64,000 bases of DNA from Perilla frutescens (Eukaryota; Streptophyta; Magnoliopsida; Lamiales; Lamiaceae). The stretch is taken from the NCBI GenBank assembly GCA_026008535.1, contig BRKX01000009.1:49287001-49351000 (forward strand), given 5' to 3'. Each line of letters begins with the position of its first letter. Position 1 is the first letter of the stretch. Position numbers and translations under genes: made by a program. Below, one piece after another: positions 10,609 to 23,606 of this stretch. The notes beneath the pieces are model-generated. The model had not been told where the DNA came from. It searched no databases and worked only from the letters and a program-made list of their open reading frames with translations.

Positions 10609-11800
10609 TGTCAGTGTTGTGTTTAGCACTAAACAAAGTTACATAATCAAGGAGGATTGTTAGTGTCATGTTGTGCTCTACTCTGCACTTGTTACAATAA
10701 CTGATTATCATTAATCTGAATGGCATTGAATAATCACCAAGTATTTGGTTTTTCCATATACATGCTTACTGTTCTGGACAACGTTTATAAAGATGTTCAT
10801 GAACATGATTTGAACTTCCTGAAGATAGCTCAAGCAAGGAGTTTGGATTGAGGTGAAAATGAAGACGGTTGTGCATCGTGCCACAACTGAGATTGTTCAA
10901 CATGCTAAGTACTGTCAGCTAGCTTGAGTGATAGCCAAAAGTCAATTTGTCAACATAAAAGACATTCCGCTGTCCTGCCTAATGTGTAGGTTCAAGATCA
11001 ACAATGTTCATTGCAACATTCATATACGCTTGCATGAACATCATTTGTCCAGATTGATTCTTCCAAAGATCGTTGAAGTTGTTCGAAGTTCACAACTAAG
11101 AGGAGATTCAAGATCATTCTAGAAGATGCATTATCCATTTTGAAGTGCACACGATTGAAGATAATGCAGAATTCTAAAGATGGAATAAGTTCTAACATGG
11201 AAAGTCCTAGGTTTTAGTTTCTATAAGGAAAGTTTATGTATCTGCTCAGATTAGAATTAGGACTTATGTTTCCTTGTAAAGGCTATATTTCTCATCTATA
11301 AATAGCATGGGATACAGATCTATTAGAAAGACTCACCGAACTATTAACTGCACTGAAATTATTTATCTGCACAAGAGCTCTAAAGTGTTTAAGAGTCGCA
11401 TAAGTTTCGGTTGTCATAATTAGGCTAGAGATTAGTGTTCTAGTCAGAGTGTATTGAAACTCTTTTCATACACTGTCAAAGGTTTCTTGGGAGAAAATAC
11501 CTGTGGGAACTAGATAGGTAGAAATCTAGGCTGTGAGAGGAGCTCATAGTTCAATCCATCGAAAGAAGGTGATTGGGTAGAAAGGGTTTTGAGTGATGTG
11601 AGGTCAGCTGCATATAAGATCCTAAGTAAACGATACATCGAAGTAGTGGATTATTTTCACGAACTTTCCAAGTCCACCTGACATAGATCAATTGATCGAA
11701 CAAGGTTTACTAATCTATTTTGTGCTTCACATTCTATAATTTACATTAAGTTCATGATAACGTTCCTGAACATTATCCTACAGCATTCGTGAACATTCTT
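10609..11800 (+). repeat. Sirevirus-like 3' LTR (relative of the 15422-47734 LTRs)
   Basis: It starts TGTCAGTGTTGTG directly after the purine tract 'agacaaatggggagat' (10592-10608), which matches the junction at 46763-46777. Downstream it keeps the same order of blocks as the LTRs at 15422 and 46778: 'ggaaagtcc' repeats, a TATA-like 'tataaatagc' (about 11299), 'tgtgggaactaga', 'tgtgagaggagctca' and 'agatcaattgatcgaaca'. The 3' end is uncertain and set near 11800, where gypsy-like sequence begins. The element lacks its 5' part. Confidence 0.6.
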
Positions 11801-11814
11801 GTGAATGTTTATAG

Positions 11815-13300
11815 ATAAATACTTCCACACGAGGTGTGCAATTTCACATCGATCGACGGTTGTGTGATTTTTAAGGCAAAATTCGACGATCGTCGAGTTG
11901 CCCGATAGTTTCAATTTTTTCGTATTTTTAGCTTATAAACTTAACTTTTGGACCGATTTTTTAGTACTTAGTATAAATAGGGTTGCTTAGGTCGAAAATT
12001 GGAGCTCCTTTTCATTATTTTTCAGTTTTATTTTAGATTTGATAGCTACGGAACTAATGTTTTCTCTGCAACTTTGAAGATTGAAGTTTTATTTTACATA
12101 ATTTATCTATGGTTCTTTTAATATTTTACAATTTTAATTATGTCCTTTAATTTCTTTATTTCTTCATTTATTTTAGATTTCATTATGTATGAGTAGTTTT
12201 TATACTTGATTCTACGGTTTGCAACATGTATGAAATTATGTATTGATGAAATTTCATCAATTTTCCTTCCAATTATCTGGTTCAAACATTCAAGTTTAGA
12301 TTTCTCATATATGATTAAGGCCATAGTAATTATATGCTAGCTAATTAATTTAAGTCCTGCCATAGATAATTAATTAGGAGATTAAATTGAATGATTTGAT
12401 ACATGTACTTGTGATCTGTGGGAGGTTTTAAATCTATTGATCTATTGGAAGTTAACAATTAATCTAGAGAAAAAAGTAATATAAAAAATTGTTAATCTAC
12501 TTTACCTTGAGACCTGACGGAAATAGGTAATTAGAATTTTCATCATTTACCGATAATTAGATTAAATTGAAAATTGATGGAATTAGATTAACATAGAATG
12601 GATTCGTGTGTTTGCATTCCCTAAGATTAATTAATTTCGTTATTTGATAGTTCACGTTTTCAATTTGTTTAATTTGATTATTTACCTAGGATTAATTTAA
12701 CTAAAAATTAGGTAGCCTGGATAATACAAATTTATTAGCTTAGTACTTAGTGTTAATCACGATTGCAGTTCATGTGGATACGATACTCAATTTGCTAGCT
12801 TTATAACATTGATCTATGTTAGTTGCAGTTAGTTACATAAAAAAATGCATCAACTTTTTAGAGCCGTTGCCGGGGAGTGTATCAGATTATAGATTGATAT
12901 TATTACTAACAATGCTTTATTACTTCAGGTAGTTTATGAACACAAGGTCTGCAAAACAACACATAGACCCTGTTCCTATATCCTCTGATCGAGCTCATCA
13001 ACAGAGAAATAAGGAGTGAAGAAGAAAAGAGAGAAAGATAGAAGCTAATAATGAGAAACAAAAACGAGAGATGTCCGCGGAGAATGCTTCTCCGAATGTG
13101 ACATATCTAGTAAGAAGATTTCAGGAGATGGAAGAGAGATTGTCTTAGCAGGCAATAAACTTGAATGCACCATTTGGCCCTCATTTGAACCAGTTGTACC
13201 GAGCAAATACTGAGAGATACCAAGGTGCAGGATCAGACGACAACATCCATGGTAACAATTTTGAGCTTTGTCCAACACTGATCTAAATGGTGTAGTCGGA
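11815..13300 (+). mobile_element. Athila/Tat-like gypsy: 5' LTR, primer site and gag start
   Basis: An LTR-like AT-rich stretch with a TATA box ('gtataaatag', 11971-11980) is followed at about 12861-12876 by 'gagccgttgccgggga'. This is close to the 'ggcgccgttgccgggga' found at the primer-binding site of Athila/Tat elements. A gag-like start codon is at 12936 (MNTRSAKQHIDPVP), but the frame hits stops within about 80 bases, and only a short recognisable piece remains (around 13160-13265). No pol is present. The element is truncated or disrupted by the repeat array that begins near 13347. Confidence 0.55.
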
Positions 13301-13346
13301 GCAGTTCAGTGGAAAGGCTACCAAGGTCAAGGATGGGGCGGCAACA

Positions 13347-13865
13347 TCCATAATTGGTTTATAATGTCCTTGATAAGTTTTTCTGTTGATGCTAGCATTA
13401 GTTATAATAATGCTAAAATGAGCAATGATAATGCTAACAATACTGAACGATAATAATGCCAATACAATAAAATTCTAACAGCATTGTTCATGGTTGATTT
13501 ATATTGTTCGTGATAAGTTTTTCTGTTAATGCTAACATTAGTTATGATAATGCTAAAATAAGTCATGACAATGCTGAAACAGGTGAACGATAATGCTAAT
13601 AATACAAAATATACAGCTAAATAAGACGGTGTCAATATCATTGTTCACGGGCTAGGTTCTACATGTTCATGTAAGTTTTCTAATGCTAACAAGATAAAAT
13701 GAAACTGTTAATTCATCATAAAAGAATGTAAAATATTTTTTTGAATGTTAGATATTTTGTTGTAATGCATATGACAATAGTCTCATAACGTTAGTATCAT
13801 CAATGTTAATTTTAGCATTATCATTGCTTATATTAGCATCGTCAATATCTTTATTAGCATATGAT
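13347..13865. repeat. 'AATGCTAA' repeat array with an inverted copy
   Basis: Two copies of a block of about 145 bp begin near 13355 and 13500, each with 'tgataagtttttctgttgatgctagc' type sequence and several 'aatgctaa' words. A third partial copy lies at about 13640-13700. After about 90 bp, 13790-13865 carries the same word in the opposite sense ('ttagcatta', three times). It may be the remains of a foldback or inverted-repeat element inserted into the gypsy gag. I see no coding sequence. From 13866 to 14271 there is only AT-rich non-coding DNA. Confidence 0.5.
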
Positions 13866-14080
13866 TCTATCTTTGTTAAGGTGCCCGAGAAATCCATTTT
13901 TTTATTTTGACCTTTATATTGGCAAAATTATAATAATGCCACCACATTTTTTATGTTCTTTTTTTTACATCTATGCCACCGTCTTTTTTGACCAAACCTA
14001 GACCATCAAATCTTAAATTTGAAAGGCATGGATTGATTCCTAGTTCTCATACTATGATTGATTCTCTTTGAAACTAATCC

Positions 14081-14108
14081 ATATATATATATATATATAT
14101 ATATATAT
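14081..14108. repeat. (AT)n microsatellite
   Basis: An uninterrupted AT run of about 28 bases in non-coding DNA. Confidence 0.9.
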
Positions 14109-14271
14109 CTTCTTGTTTATATCATGCTTCAATCTTGTATTCTATTAGATTGGTGATCATTATAATAAACTTTTGTGAGACTATTTTATGTTTTAAAATT
14201 CATGGCATGGGACAAAATTCGCGTCCAAACTCTTATTAAGTGGATTATAATTTTGTTAATGTTAGGAAAAT

Positions 14272-15421
14272 TGTTGGAAAAATCCCAATTGATGGTTTTG
14301 ATGAAATGTCAAAATATGTGTGATGATTTAATGAAAAACTGCAGGTTATGATAAGCTGGAAATCAATAACAATGACCAAGTAAGACTTTGAGCTGAGATG
14401 AGAGACAGCTATTCAGAAGCATGGTCAACTAGCTTACAGGTTACCTGATCAGACCAGTCAGGGTAAACTCTTCAAAGCTTGAGATAAGCTGTAAAGGGAG
14501 AAGAGAACTTTAGAGACTGGTAGGTATCCTCGGATGAGTTAGTCAACAGTCTTAGTAAAAAGCCAGGATAGACTGATGAACAGAGTCAGCTTGAAAGCTA
14601 AAACTCATCCAATCAAGAGATCAATTAGAGCTGGCCCTAAACTGATCAAAGATCAGTTTACTGGTAAAACAGCTCTAAATGCTTTGAATCTTTATTCAAC
14701 TGACCTTAGTTCAATTAGAGAGAGAAAAAAAGCTCAAGCAAGTAGCCAACTGATAAGTCTAGAAATGAAATCTCTTAAGCTCAGCTGATGAGTCAGTCAA
14801 ACTAGACTATATCATGATAGAAGCTCTAAGCAGCTGAAGATCTGCCAACTGGACTATCTCAGAGCTGAAAGATCCTGATGATCTGAGAGCAGAGAAATTT
14901 AAAAGTCAAAACGGCTAGTTCATTAAAAGAAGCTTCAAACGGCTACAGGCATTAAAAATGCCACCGGTGATCTCAAAACATCATCAATCATAATGGTCAA
15001 AATTCTAGCAAGAAAACATTTATAGCTAAGAAACTTATTATATAAACTGACTAGATATCTTTCAATCTACAACAGTTTGTTTTTTCTTTTTCTTCAGTTT
15101 CTAGCTCTTCAGCTGTCGCGCTTCTTCAGCTGGTATCTCATCCCCTTTTTCATTTGTTCCACCAATTGCTAGATTCTTCTTTTTCTCTAGCACTAGCATT
15201 CCTCCAGATGTCTCCCCAAACATCCTCCTGAGACAATTGTCTCCCATCTCTGGCTCTTCTCCAAATAGCTCCCCAATCTTTCCTCTGAGGCTGATGTATC
15301 TCTTCTCGAGCAATTCCTACAGTCCTCATAACTTCCCCCTGAGGCTGTACTTCTCCCTGAAACTGCGAGGGTTCTCCCTGAATCTCATCCCAGAGACTTA
15401 AAAAGTTTGTTCCATCATTTC
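14272..15421 (+). repeat. LTR-like fragment interrupted by the Sirevirus insertion
   Basis: It starts TGTTGGAAAAATCC. If the insertion 15422-47734 is removed, the sequence continues at 47735-47782 and ends ...CACCAACA, which would give the matching ends TGTTGG/CCAACA of an LTR. No coding sequence is present. I find no convincing target duplication outside these ends, so a solo LTR is possible but not shown. Confidence 0.4.
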
Positions 15422-16380
15422 TGTTAGTGCCATCAGCACTTAAGTGTTCGTGATTGTCATTATATGATTAGACGATATGACAATTTCAAAAGAACACAAA
15501 AGGTTTTGGTTATTCATGTTCGAATAACATGTTCTACACATTACTGTGAACATTATGTTGCCAATCTGATTAAAGATCAAAGGCATGTACTTAATCATGT
15601 TCAGAGACATAATCATGTACATAGCTGTCCAGAGAGTTTACAAGAGACGTGTCATCCTAGATTCAATGAGTTGAAGCTACAGATTCAAGATAGATGTTTC
15701 AAAATAGAAGCTGACTTATTCATGATGAATATTAAGAAGAAAAGAAGGAGTTCTATTTAAGGAAGATATCTAAACTAGGAAAGTTCGATTTAAATAAAGA
15801 AATTATTTCCTTGTTAAATCCTAGTCAAAGTAGAACTTCTGATTACCATGTTTAGGCTATATCTGCTTCTTGTAAATAGTCTGGTATTCAGACTAGTTTA
15901 GGTGACATGAATTTTTACAAATAAACAAAAGGGCCGAGAGTTAAAAGACTTCATATTCGAAGCATATAGTATTCGGGTAGACTAGGTTTGATAGGTTAAA
16001 TCATTATGTTTCTAGTCTGTGTTTGAAACTCACTTTCATACACACTTAAAGGAGTCTCGGGAGAGTTTTTATGTGGGAACTAGATGGATTCTAGGTTGTG
16101 AGGGGAGCTCATAATTCAATTTAGTGAAAGAGGTTGAATTGGGTAGGAAAGGGGTCGAGTGACGGGAGTCTTCGTGTAATAGCCTTTGTAACCATTCAAC
16201 GGAGTAGTAAACTATTTCTCATGGACTTGAGAAGTCCCCCTGACGTAGATCAATTGATCGAACAGGGTTACCAACCTCGTGTTCTTTACTTGCTTAAGTT
16301 TTTACATTCTGACCTTAGATGTTCACAACAATCTTCAAGTACATGATGATGAATATGATTGCACAGTTTAGGTAACTTTA
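15422..16380 (+). repeat. Sirevirus copy A 5' LTR
   Basis: It starts TGTTAGTGCCATC, parallel to TGTTAGTTCCATC at 46778, and runs to about 16380, where the primer site begins. The terminal 'taactgca' of the other copies has mutated to 'taacttta'. Shared blocks with the LTRs ending at 25517 and 47734 include 'cctagtcaaa.tagaacttct', 'gggaactaga' and 'gatcaattgatcgaaca'. Confidence 0.82.
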
Positions 16381-16471
16381 ATAGGTACCAGAGCGGGTCA
16401 CCTTTGGTGTTAGTGTGAAAATAGTCCTGAAAGCTATATATCAGCGTAAAGGTTTTGGTTGCAGTCCAGCC

Positions 16472-18345
16472 ATGAGTGCAATCAAAGAAGGAGGATCTAC
16501 GGTCAGACCACCACTGCTAGAAAGCAACAACTATCCCTACTAGAAAACAAGGATGAGAGCGTTTCTAAGATCACTTGATGAACTCGCATGGAAGAGTGTC
16601 ACTGAAGGATGGAAAAATTCAACTGTTGCTAATGAAGGAAGTCATGTGGAGATTGAGGGAGGAGAGTGGACTGTGCCGCAGAAGAACTGGTACAATGTCA
16701 ACTCTAAGACTCTCAATGCAATATTCTATGCAGTGGATCTTGAGACATTTAGTCTAATCTCAACCTGTGAGACTGCAAAAGCTGCATGAGATATACTGGA
16801 AACCACCTTTGAAGGAACTAGCTCTGTGAGGCTGTCAAGACTTCAAAATCTGACTACAAATATTGAATGCCTCATAATGGAAGAATCTAAAACCATTGGT
16901 GAGTTTAATGCCAAATTGAGGAGCATATCAAATGAAAATTTTGCTCTCGAAGAGCCTATCAGCAATGAAAAACTTGTAAGGAAGGTTCTCAGATCTCTTC
17001 TAAAGAAGTTTGCCTACAAAGTTGCTGCAATAGAAGTAGCCAATGACATCAATAGTATGAGACTTGATGAACTGATGGGATCACTAAGAACGTTCGAGAT
17101 GAATCTGGAAGATGAAGACAACAGCTCAAGGAAGAAAGGTATTACTCTTAAAGCTAAAATTTCTGAGGATGTCCCTGAACATGTATAGAAATAAAAAGTT
17201 GTACTTGATTCAGACACAATGAATAATATGGTCTTTATCACCAAGAACTTCATTGTCTCTGAAGGCTGTTTGTATACTTGATTCAGAGACAATGAATAAT
17301 ATGGTCCTTATCACCAAGAACTTCAGCTGAATGCTTAAAAGAGTAAACAACAGTCTTCCAGAAGGTCAAACAATAGAAGACAACTACCTGGAAATTCTCA
17401 GAAAGATAGAAACTCTAACAGTGAGCAGAAAGAGTTTCAACCATCAAATATAAATAGAGGAATTCAGTGCAGAGAGTGTGATGGTTTTGGACACATTCAA
17501 GCTGAATGTGCCAATACTCTGAAGAAGAATAAAAAGAACTATAATGCCTCTCTTAGTGATAATGATTCTGAAGAATGTAGCAGTCAATCAGAAGAAGAGA
17601 CCTATGCCTTTACAGCAAATGTCTCAGAGTTCCAGGATCCTTTCAAACTTGTAGAAGATGAAGACTCAGACAATGATGATGTCAGTCATGAGGAGTTTGT
17701 TCAAACCTACAAAGAGATGTATGAAAAATGGCTTGAAGTAGCTGAGATCAACATAACTGTACAATCTCACAGCAAAGATCTTATCAAAGAAAAGGAGAAG
17801 TTAATCAAATCTGATGGAGAACAGAAAGCCATTATCCAACAACAAAAGAAGAAGATTGAAGAGCTGTCTGCAGAACTGAAGTCCATCAAAAAGAATGTCA
17901 ACATGCTAAACAATGGAGCTGAGAATCTTGATAAGATTCTTACTAACCCAGGACATTCTAGGAAAAGTCATCCAGGTCTTGGATACAATGGTAGAAAATC
18001 CAAGACTGTGTTTGTAAAAACAAGTACAAGCTAGCTAGTGCATGTACAAAATCATGTTCAGACTATCCATAAGAACATTAATAAAAAGATGACTGCTAAT
18101 AATGGCAATAGGCAAGGAATCATTTGCCATTATTATGAAGAAAAAGGCCACATTCGACCACACTGTGAGAAGTATCTCTTTGATCTGAAAAGAATGAGAA
18201 GAATATTTGTGGCTCAGCATTCCAGCAACACCCAGAAAAAATCAGCTACTCAGAAAAGGAAGAAGCCTGTACAGAAAAAGCAACGGGTTATCAAGCAGAC
18301 CAGTCTGATTGCTCATAATTCTCTGAGAGTTGAAGGTAAGAGAAG
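16472..18345 (+). pseudogene. Sirevirus copy A gag (broken)
   Basis: The start ATG at 16472 encodes MSAIKEGGSTVRPPLL, identical to that of copy B at 25609. The gag domain has AFLRSLDELAWKSVTEGW (about 16560-16611) and RLSRLQNLTT...SIGEFNAKL (16828-16920). A first knuckle CRECDGFGHIQAEC lies at about 17469-17510. A second, near 18123-18170, reads CHYYEEKGHIRPHC, so one Cys has become Tyr; copy B keeps CHYC. A coiled-coil-like Lys/Glu stretch lies between (17717-18000). Stops include TGG-to-TAG at about 16541 and TAG at 18033. A 77-bp segment around 17200-17330 is tandemly duplicated. Confidence 0.82.
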
Positions 18346-21300
18346 CCGGTACTTTGACAGTGGTTGCTCAAGGCACATGACTGGATATTGCTCTGTGATG
18401 CGGAATCCGAAAGCTTGCTCATCAGATTTTGTTACCTTTGGCGATGGAAAAGGGGGCAAAGTAATGGGTAAAGGAGAGCTGATTGTTGAAGGAGTGCCCA
18501 AACTTAAGAAGGCTATGCTAGTTGATGGACTCAAACCTAATCTGATAAGTATCAGTCAACTATGTGATGATAACATGACTGTTGTCTTCACCAAAGAGAG
18601 CTGCAGAGTTATGAATAAGAACAATGACTTATTTATGGAAGGAAAGAGATCAGCTAACAACTTTTATCAGCTACATGCTCTTGCACAATGTTCTTTAACA
18701 TGTCAAAGAACATCTACAGAAGTGTCAAAGATCTGGTATCAGAAACTTGGACACGTCAACTTCAGAAATCTCAAGAAGATCATCAGCAAAGAGATTGTCA
18801 AAGGGCTACCTCAGATCAGAATTGACAGAGATAAAGTTTGTGGTCCATGTCAGATTGGAAAATAGTCCAGATCTCAACATAAAGAAGTGCAAGACAGAAC
18901 TTCCAAGAGGATTCTAGATCTCATTCATATGGATCTAATGGGACCTATGGCTGTTGAAATCTACAGAGGAAAGAAGCTTGTCCTTGTCTGTATTGATGAT
19001 TACTCAAGGTTTACTTAGGTTGGTTTTCTCAGAGACAAGAATGAAGCTTTCACAACATTCAAGAGATTAGCCTGCAAGATCACAGTTGAAAATGATGATC
19101 ATATTATCAGAATCAGAAGTGATCATGACAAGGAATTTGAGAACCAATACTTTGATATATTCTATGGTGAGAATGGTATTATTCATGAGTATTCAGCCTC
19201 ATAAACTCCCCAGCAGAATGGAGTTGTTGAAAGGAAGAACAGAACTCTTCAGGAAATGGGAAGAACCATGATTGCTGCTAAAGGAGTTGCTACTATATTC
19301 TGGGCAAAAGCTATCAACACAGCATGCCACATCAACAATAGAGTTTATTTCAGACCAGGTACTTTCACTACTCCATATGAGATTTGGAATGAGAAGAAGC
19401 TAACAGTGAAGTACTTTCATGTGTTTGGAACCACATGTTATATTCTTAATGATATAGAGTATCTCAGCAAGATGAACAACAGAGGAGTTGAAGGGATGAT
19501 TGTTGGATACTCTAGAAACAATAAATCATACATGATTTACAATAAAGATACAAAGGCTGTAATTGAGATAGTCAACGTCAGATTTGATGATCAGGACAAT
19601 ACTATCAATACTCCTGAAGATGATGTTCACATAGATGTCTTTGAACATCCTAATGTTCATGATGATACAGACTGAGAAGCTGAAGATCAAACAGTAAGGC
19701 ACAGAAAGCCTTTGAAGCAAATCATTAAGAATCATCCTACTTCAGAAGTAATAGGAGATATTCATGAAGGTAGGATGACAAGGAGCAGACTGAGAAAGAA
19801 AATGTATGATGAGATATCCTATGTATGTTTCACCTCTAAGGTTAAACCAAAGAACATCCAAGAAGCTCTTAAAGATGACTACTGGATAAAAGCCATGCAA
19901 GAAGAACTTCTTCAGTTCAAAAAGAATGATTTATGGGATCTGGTACAGAAACCTGAAGGAGTCAACATTGTTGGAACTAAGTGGATTTTCAAGAATAAGA
20001 CTGATGAAGCTGGAAACATTATAAGAAATAAAGCTAGACTGGTTGCTCAAGGTTATTCTCAGATTGAAGGCATTTATTTTGATGAAACCTTTGCTCCAGT
20101 TACAAGAATTGAATCAGTCAGACTTTTTCTAGCTATGGCATGCATCATGAAGTTCAAACTGTACCAGATGGATGTTAAAAGTTCTTTTCTGAATGGATTC
20201 CTGAAGAAGGATGTGTTTGTTGCACAGCCTAAGAGATTTGAAGATCCACATCATCCAAAGTTCATGTTCAAACTAAAGAAAACATTATATGGCTTGAAGC
20301 AAGCTCCTCAGCCATGGTATGAAAGACTGGCTACATACCTTGTAAGTAAATGATACAATAGAGGAGGAGAAGACAGAACACTATTAATCTGAAAAGAAAA
20401 ATCACAAGTAATTGTGGTTTAAGTATATGTGGATGATATAGTGTTTGGCTCATTGTCTGACAAGATGGTCAAGGACTTCATCAGGGACATGGAAACTGAA
20501 TTTGAGATGAGCCTTGTTGGAGATCTAAAATACTTCCTAGGGCTTCAAATAAAGCAATCAGAAGAAGGGATATTTATCTCTCAATCTAAGTATGTCAGAA
20601 ACTTGGTTAAAAAGTTTGAGCTTGAGAATTCTAAGCACAAAAGAATTCATATAAGCACTACAGTCAAGATTGGAAAAGATGATGCATGAGCTAAAGTTGA
20701 TCAAACTCTATATAGAACCATGATTGGAAGTCTCATTTATCTCACTGCAAGCAGACCTGATATAGCATACAATGTGGGAGTGTATGCTAGGTATCAGTCT
20801 TGTCCTAAGGAGAGTCACATAAAGGCTTTTCAGAACATCATCAAGTACATCAATGGAACTGCTGACTACGGATTGTAGTATACTTCAGATACAAATGCAA
20901 GTATTACTGCATATTATGATGCTGATTGGGCTGGATCTCCAGATGACAGAAAAAGCACTTCAGGTGCTTGTTTCTTTTTAGGAAACAATGTTGTTTTCTG
21001 GTTCAATAAGAAGCAGAACTGCATATCTCTATCTACAGCAGAAGCTGAATACATTGCAGCAGGGAGCAACTCTACTCAGATCATCTGGATGATGCAGATG
21101 ATGAAGGACTATGAAGTTAGTCATGATACTCCTATCTTGTACTGTGATAATATAAGTGCTATCAACATCTCAAAGAAAGCAGTATAACATTCAAGGACCA
21201 AACATATAGATATTAGACATCACTTCATCAGAGAGCTGGTTGAAGAAGAAGTGCGAAAGATTGAACACATGAAGATAGAAGAACAACTAGTTGAGTTGTT

Positions 21301-21370
21301 TACCAAGGGATTGGATGCAACTCGATTTGAGAAACTCAGAGCATCCTTTGGGGTGTGCTTGGTTCAGTAA
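18346..21370 (+). pseudogene. Sirevirus copy A pol: protease, integrase, RT, RNase H (broken)
   Basis: The protease active site is YFDSGCSRHMTG (about 18350-18385, DSG). The pre-integrase zinc region is at about 18730-18865 (KLGHVNFRNLKK, CGPCQIGK) and the integrase core around 18890-19300 (MDLMGP, CIDDYSRF, NGVVERKN). RT contains KWIFKNKTDEAG, ARLVAQGYSQ, QMDVKSSFLNG and an intact YVDDIVFG box at 20426-20449. RNase H covers about 20916-21367 (DADWAGSPDDRKSTSG, STAEAEYIAAG) and ends VCLVQ with TAA at 21368-21370. Stops include 18863 (CAG to TAG), 19016 (TGG to TAG), 19672, 20351, 20686, 20877 and 21185 (CAA to TAA). Confidence 0.87.
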
Positions 21371-21782
21371 ATCCAAGAAGAGATGTATGAGTGTGTCTAT
21401 TTCACACTCAGCAGAAAAGAACCATTCCTACATAAAGAGACTGAACATTCCCATAAATGTTCTTATCGATGTACATGATCATGTTTCAAACCCTGAGTAC
21501 ATCTTTGTCAATGGCTAGTTCTGACATGCTATCATCATCTCTAATTTTCTGGGATTTTCCTCCGGTTTCTTAGTCTAACGGATACTTGAGCCTATACTAT
21601 GAACGGAATAATCTCTTATATATATATATATTTAGCCATTCGGAGAGAACGTTCACTTTTTAAATTTCTGAAATAAAAAACCCTTCTCTCTCGATAAAGC
21701 CTCTGAGTTCTTTGAGATTTCTCTCTTTTTTCCCATTGATTTTCTTGGTTGCTTATTTCTGTCATACACCCATCTATTTTCA

Positions 21783-23606
21783 ATGGCCCCGAAATGTAAA
21801 CTTGTCCATCCTAAGAAGGTCGTGAAACTCAGAATGGGGTATGGAAAGGTTACATATTCCAAACCTCAAGATCAGTTCTACGAGAAGGATGAGATCGACA
21901 GACAGGTTCGAGGTAAATCAACATACAAAAAGCCTGTTCAGATAGCACTTCACAATGAATCTTCGAGTAAAGATACAGAGGAATTGATTGAAACTTTTCA
22001 CGGTGATGAAGAGAAAGAAGACTTGGAAGCTGAAGAATAAGAAATTGCTTCATCTACAAAGAACACAAAGACTCAAAGTCTTTAAATCTAAGATTTATTG
22101 AAGGAAGCCGTGAAATCATACGATGTCAACAAAAAGAAGGTGAGAACAAAGGGAACTGCAGACAAGAAATCCAAGAAGACTACAGCCCCTTCATCAAAGA
22201 AAATCACCACAGCATCTAGTGCTCAAGCCCTTCAGAAAGAGAAGGGATCTGCTGTTGATGATTAGGTTAAGCCTACTGATGTTCCTGAAAATGTCGAGGA
22301 ATATGTTGCTGAGAAGAGCCCTGCTGAGACATCTACTCCAGCTAGTGTTGTGCTGAAATCACTTACTCAACCTTCTACTACAGAAGGTGATGATGAAGAT
22401 AGGGAAGATGATATTCCCTTAAGCTTGAAGATGAAAGTCATAGCTGATGCTCTTACAAAAGGAAAGAAGAAGGTCATTCACAGGCCTTTAGTTGCTGATT
22501 CTACAATGAAAGAAGTCGTTCAGAGTTCATCATCTAAATCTGCTGAGAAAGCTCATGTTCCACAAGAGGAGAAGTTGCTTACATCTGCTCTATATGATCC
22601 ATTTGCAAGATCACCGGTCAAGAAGAAAACTCCAAAGAAGAAGACGTCTACTGCTGTTGTGCAGTTGGTTCCAAGAACTCCTGTAACCAGAAGTCGAGCA
22701 TCTGCCACTCCACCATTTGTTGCTGCATCTACAAAGAAACGGAAAGTTGTTGAATCAACTGGTCCTTCCAAGAAGGCTAAGAAAGCTGCCCAGTCGAATG
22801 ATGTACCTGAAGATGTTCACTCATATTCAAGTGAACATGTGTCTGAAGTTTACACGCAGATTATTCGCGTTCCAGGTATTTCAAGTCAATCAGTCTTTTG
22901 TTCTTCCAAACATGTTGAAATATGAGAGAAAGTAAAGTAGAGATCTATGATCTTTGTGAAAAAGGTGGATAAGGATATACTATTGGCTACTGGAGTGATA
23001 CCTTGCTAGAGCAAGTTGGTCTGCTGAGGACAGTGTAGAAGGTTCAAAAGTTTGTTCCCAAGGTTGTTACAGAGTTCTACTGTAACTTAACCAAAGAGAT
23101 TGATGATACAGAGTCTGAAGACTTCCAGAAAGTCTATGTGAAAGGTGAGATGCTGAATTTTTCCCCTGATCTCATTAATAAGTTTTTGAGATGTTCATCT
23201 AAGGGGGAGTACAAATAGATAGATAACTGGGGAGATGGTTGCTGAGGAACTGACCCAGAGCATCTACACCAAATAGCCATCTCATCCACAGACTATTCCA
23301 ATCTCTAAGCTGACTCACAAATATGGAGCTCTATTCAGAATCCTGATCCACAAATGGCTACCTACTAAACATAGAGCTCTAGTGACTCAAGCTCAGGAGA
23401 GATTTCTGTATCACCTTGGAACTGGAACGCAGTTCAATGATGGTGAGTTCGTGTTCAGCAAGATTATTAGCAGTGCAGAATCTACTATAATCAAGGGTCC
23501 ACTCTGTTACCCTTCATTGATCTATAATATTATAAAGCATCAGAAGAAGAATGTTATTCAAAGAAAGACAAGATTATTCCTCTCCACAAGCCTCTAGTGA
23601 TCAAGG
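21783..23606 (+). pseudogene. Sirevirus copy A ORF3, 3'-truncated
   Basis: It starts MAPKCKLVHPKKVVKL about 410 bp after the pol stop. A Lys/Ser/Glu-rich segment (21783-22920) includes nuclear-localisation-like KKRKVVE and KKAKKAA runs. The globular domain also seen in copy B follows (KVVTEFYCNL, ILIHKWLPTKHRA, GPLCYPSLIYNI, about 23060-23545). Stops include 22038, 22084, 22263 and 22923; frameshifts follow. The frame is cut at 23606, where a deletion joins it to the middle LTR with a TTG overlap. The position after pol is that of the env-like ORF of some Sireviruses, but I see no signal peptide or membrane segment here. The role is unknown. Confidence 0.7.

Larger units (their letters stand above)
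15422..23606 (+). mobile_element. Sirevirus-like Ty1/copia copy A (LTR, gag-pol, ORF3)
   Basis: It consists of a 5' LTR (15422-16380), a methionine-tRNA type primer site 'taggtaccagagcgggt' (16382-16398), gag, protease, integrase, RT and RNase H in copia order, then a third ORF. The gag core (AFLRSLDELAWKSVTEGW), two zinc knuckles and the extra ORF after pol are typical of the Sirevirus/SIRE lineage. ORF3 is cut at 23606 and joined directly to the inside of the next LTR, so the end of ORF3, the polypurine tract and the first bases of that LTR are deleted. The copy is closely similar to copy B (25518-46777) and riddled with nonsense codons. Confidence 0.85.

Noticed and set aside
21783..23606. 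ORF3 as a classical retroviral envelope
   Set aside because: No signal peptide or membrane-spanning segment is visible; only the position is env-like.
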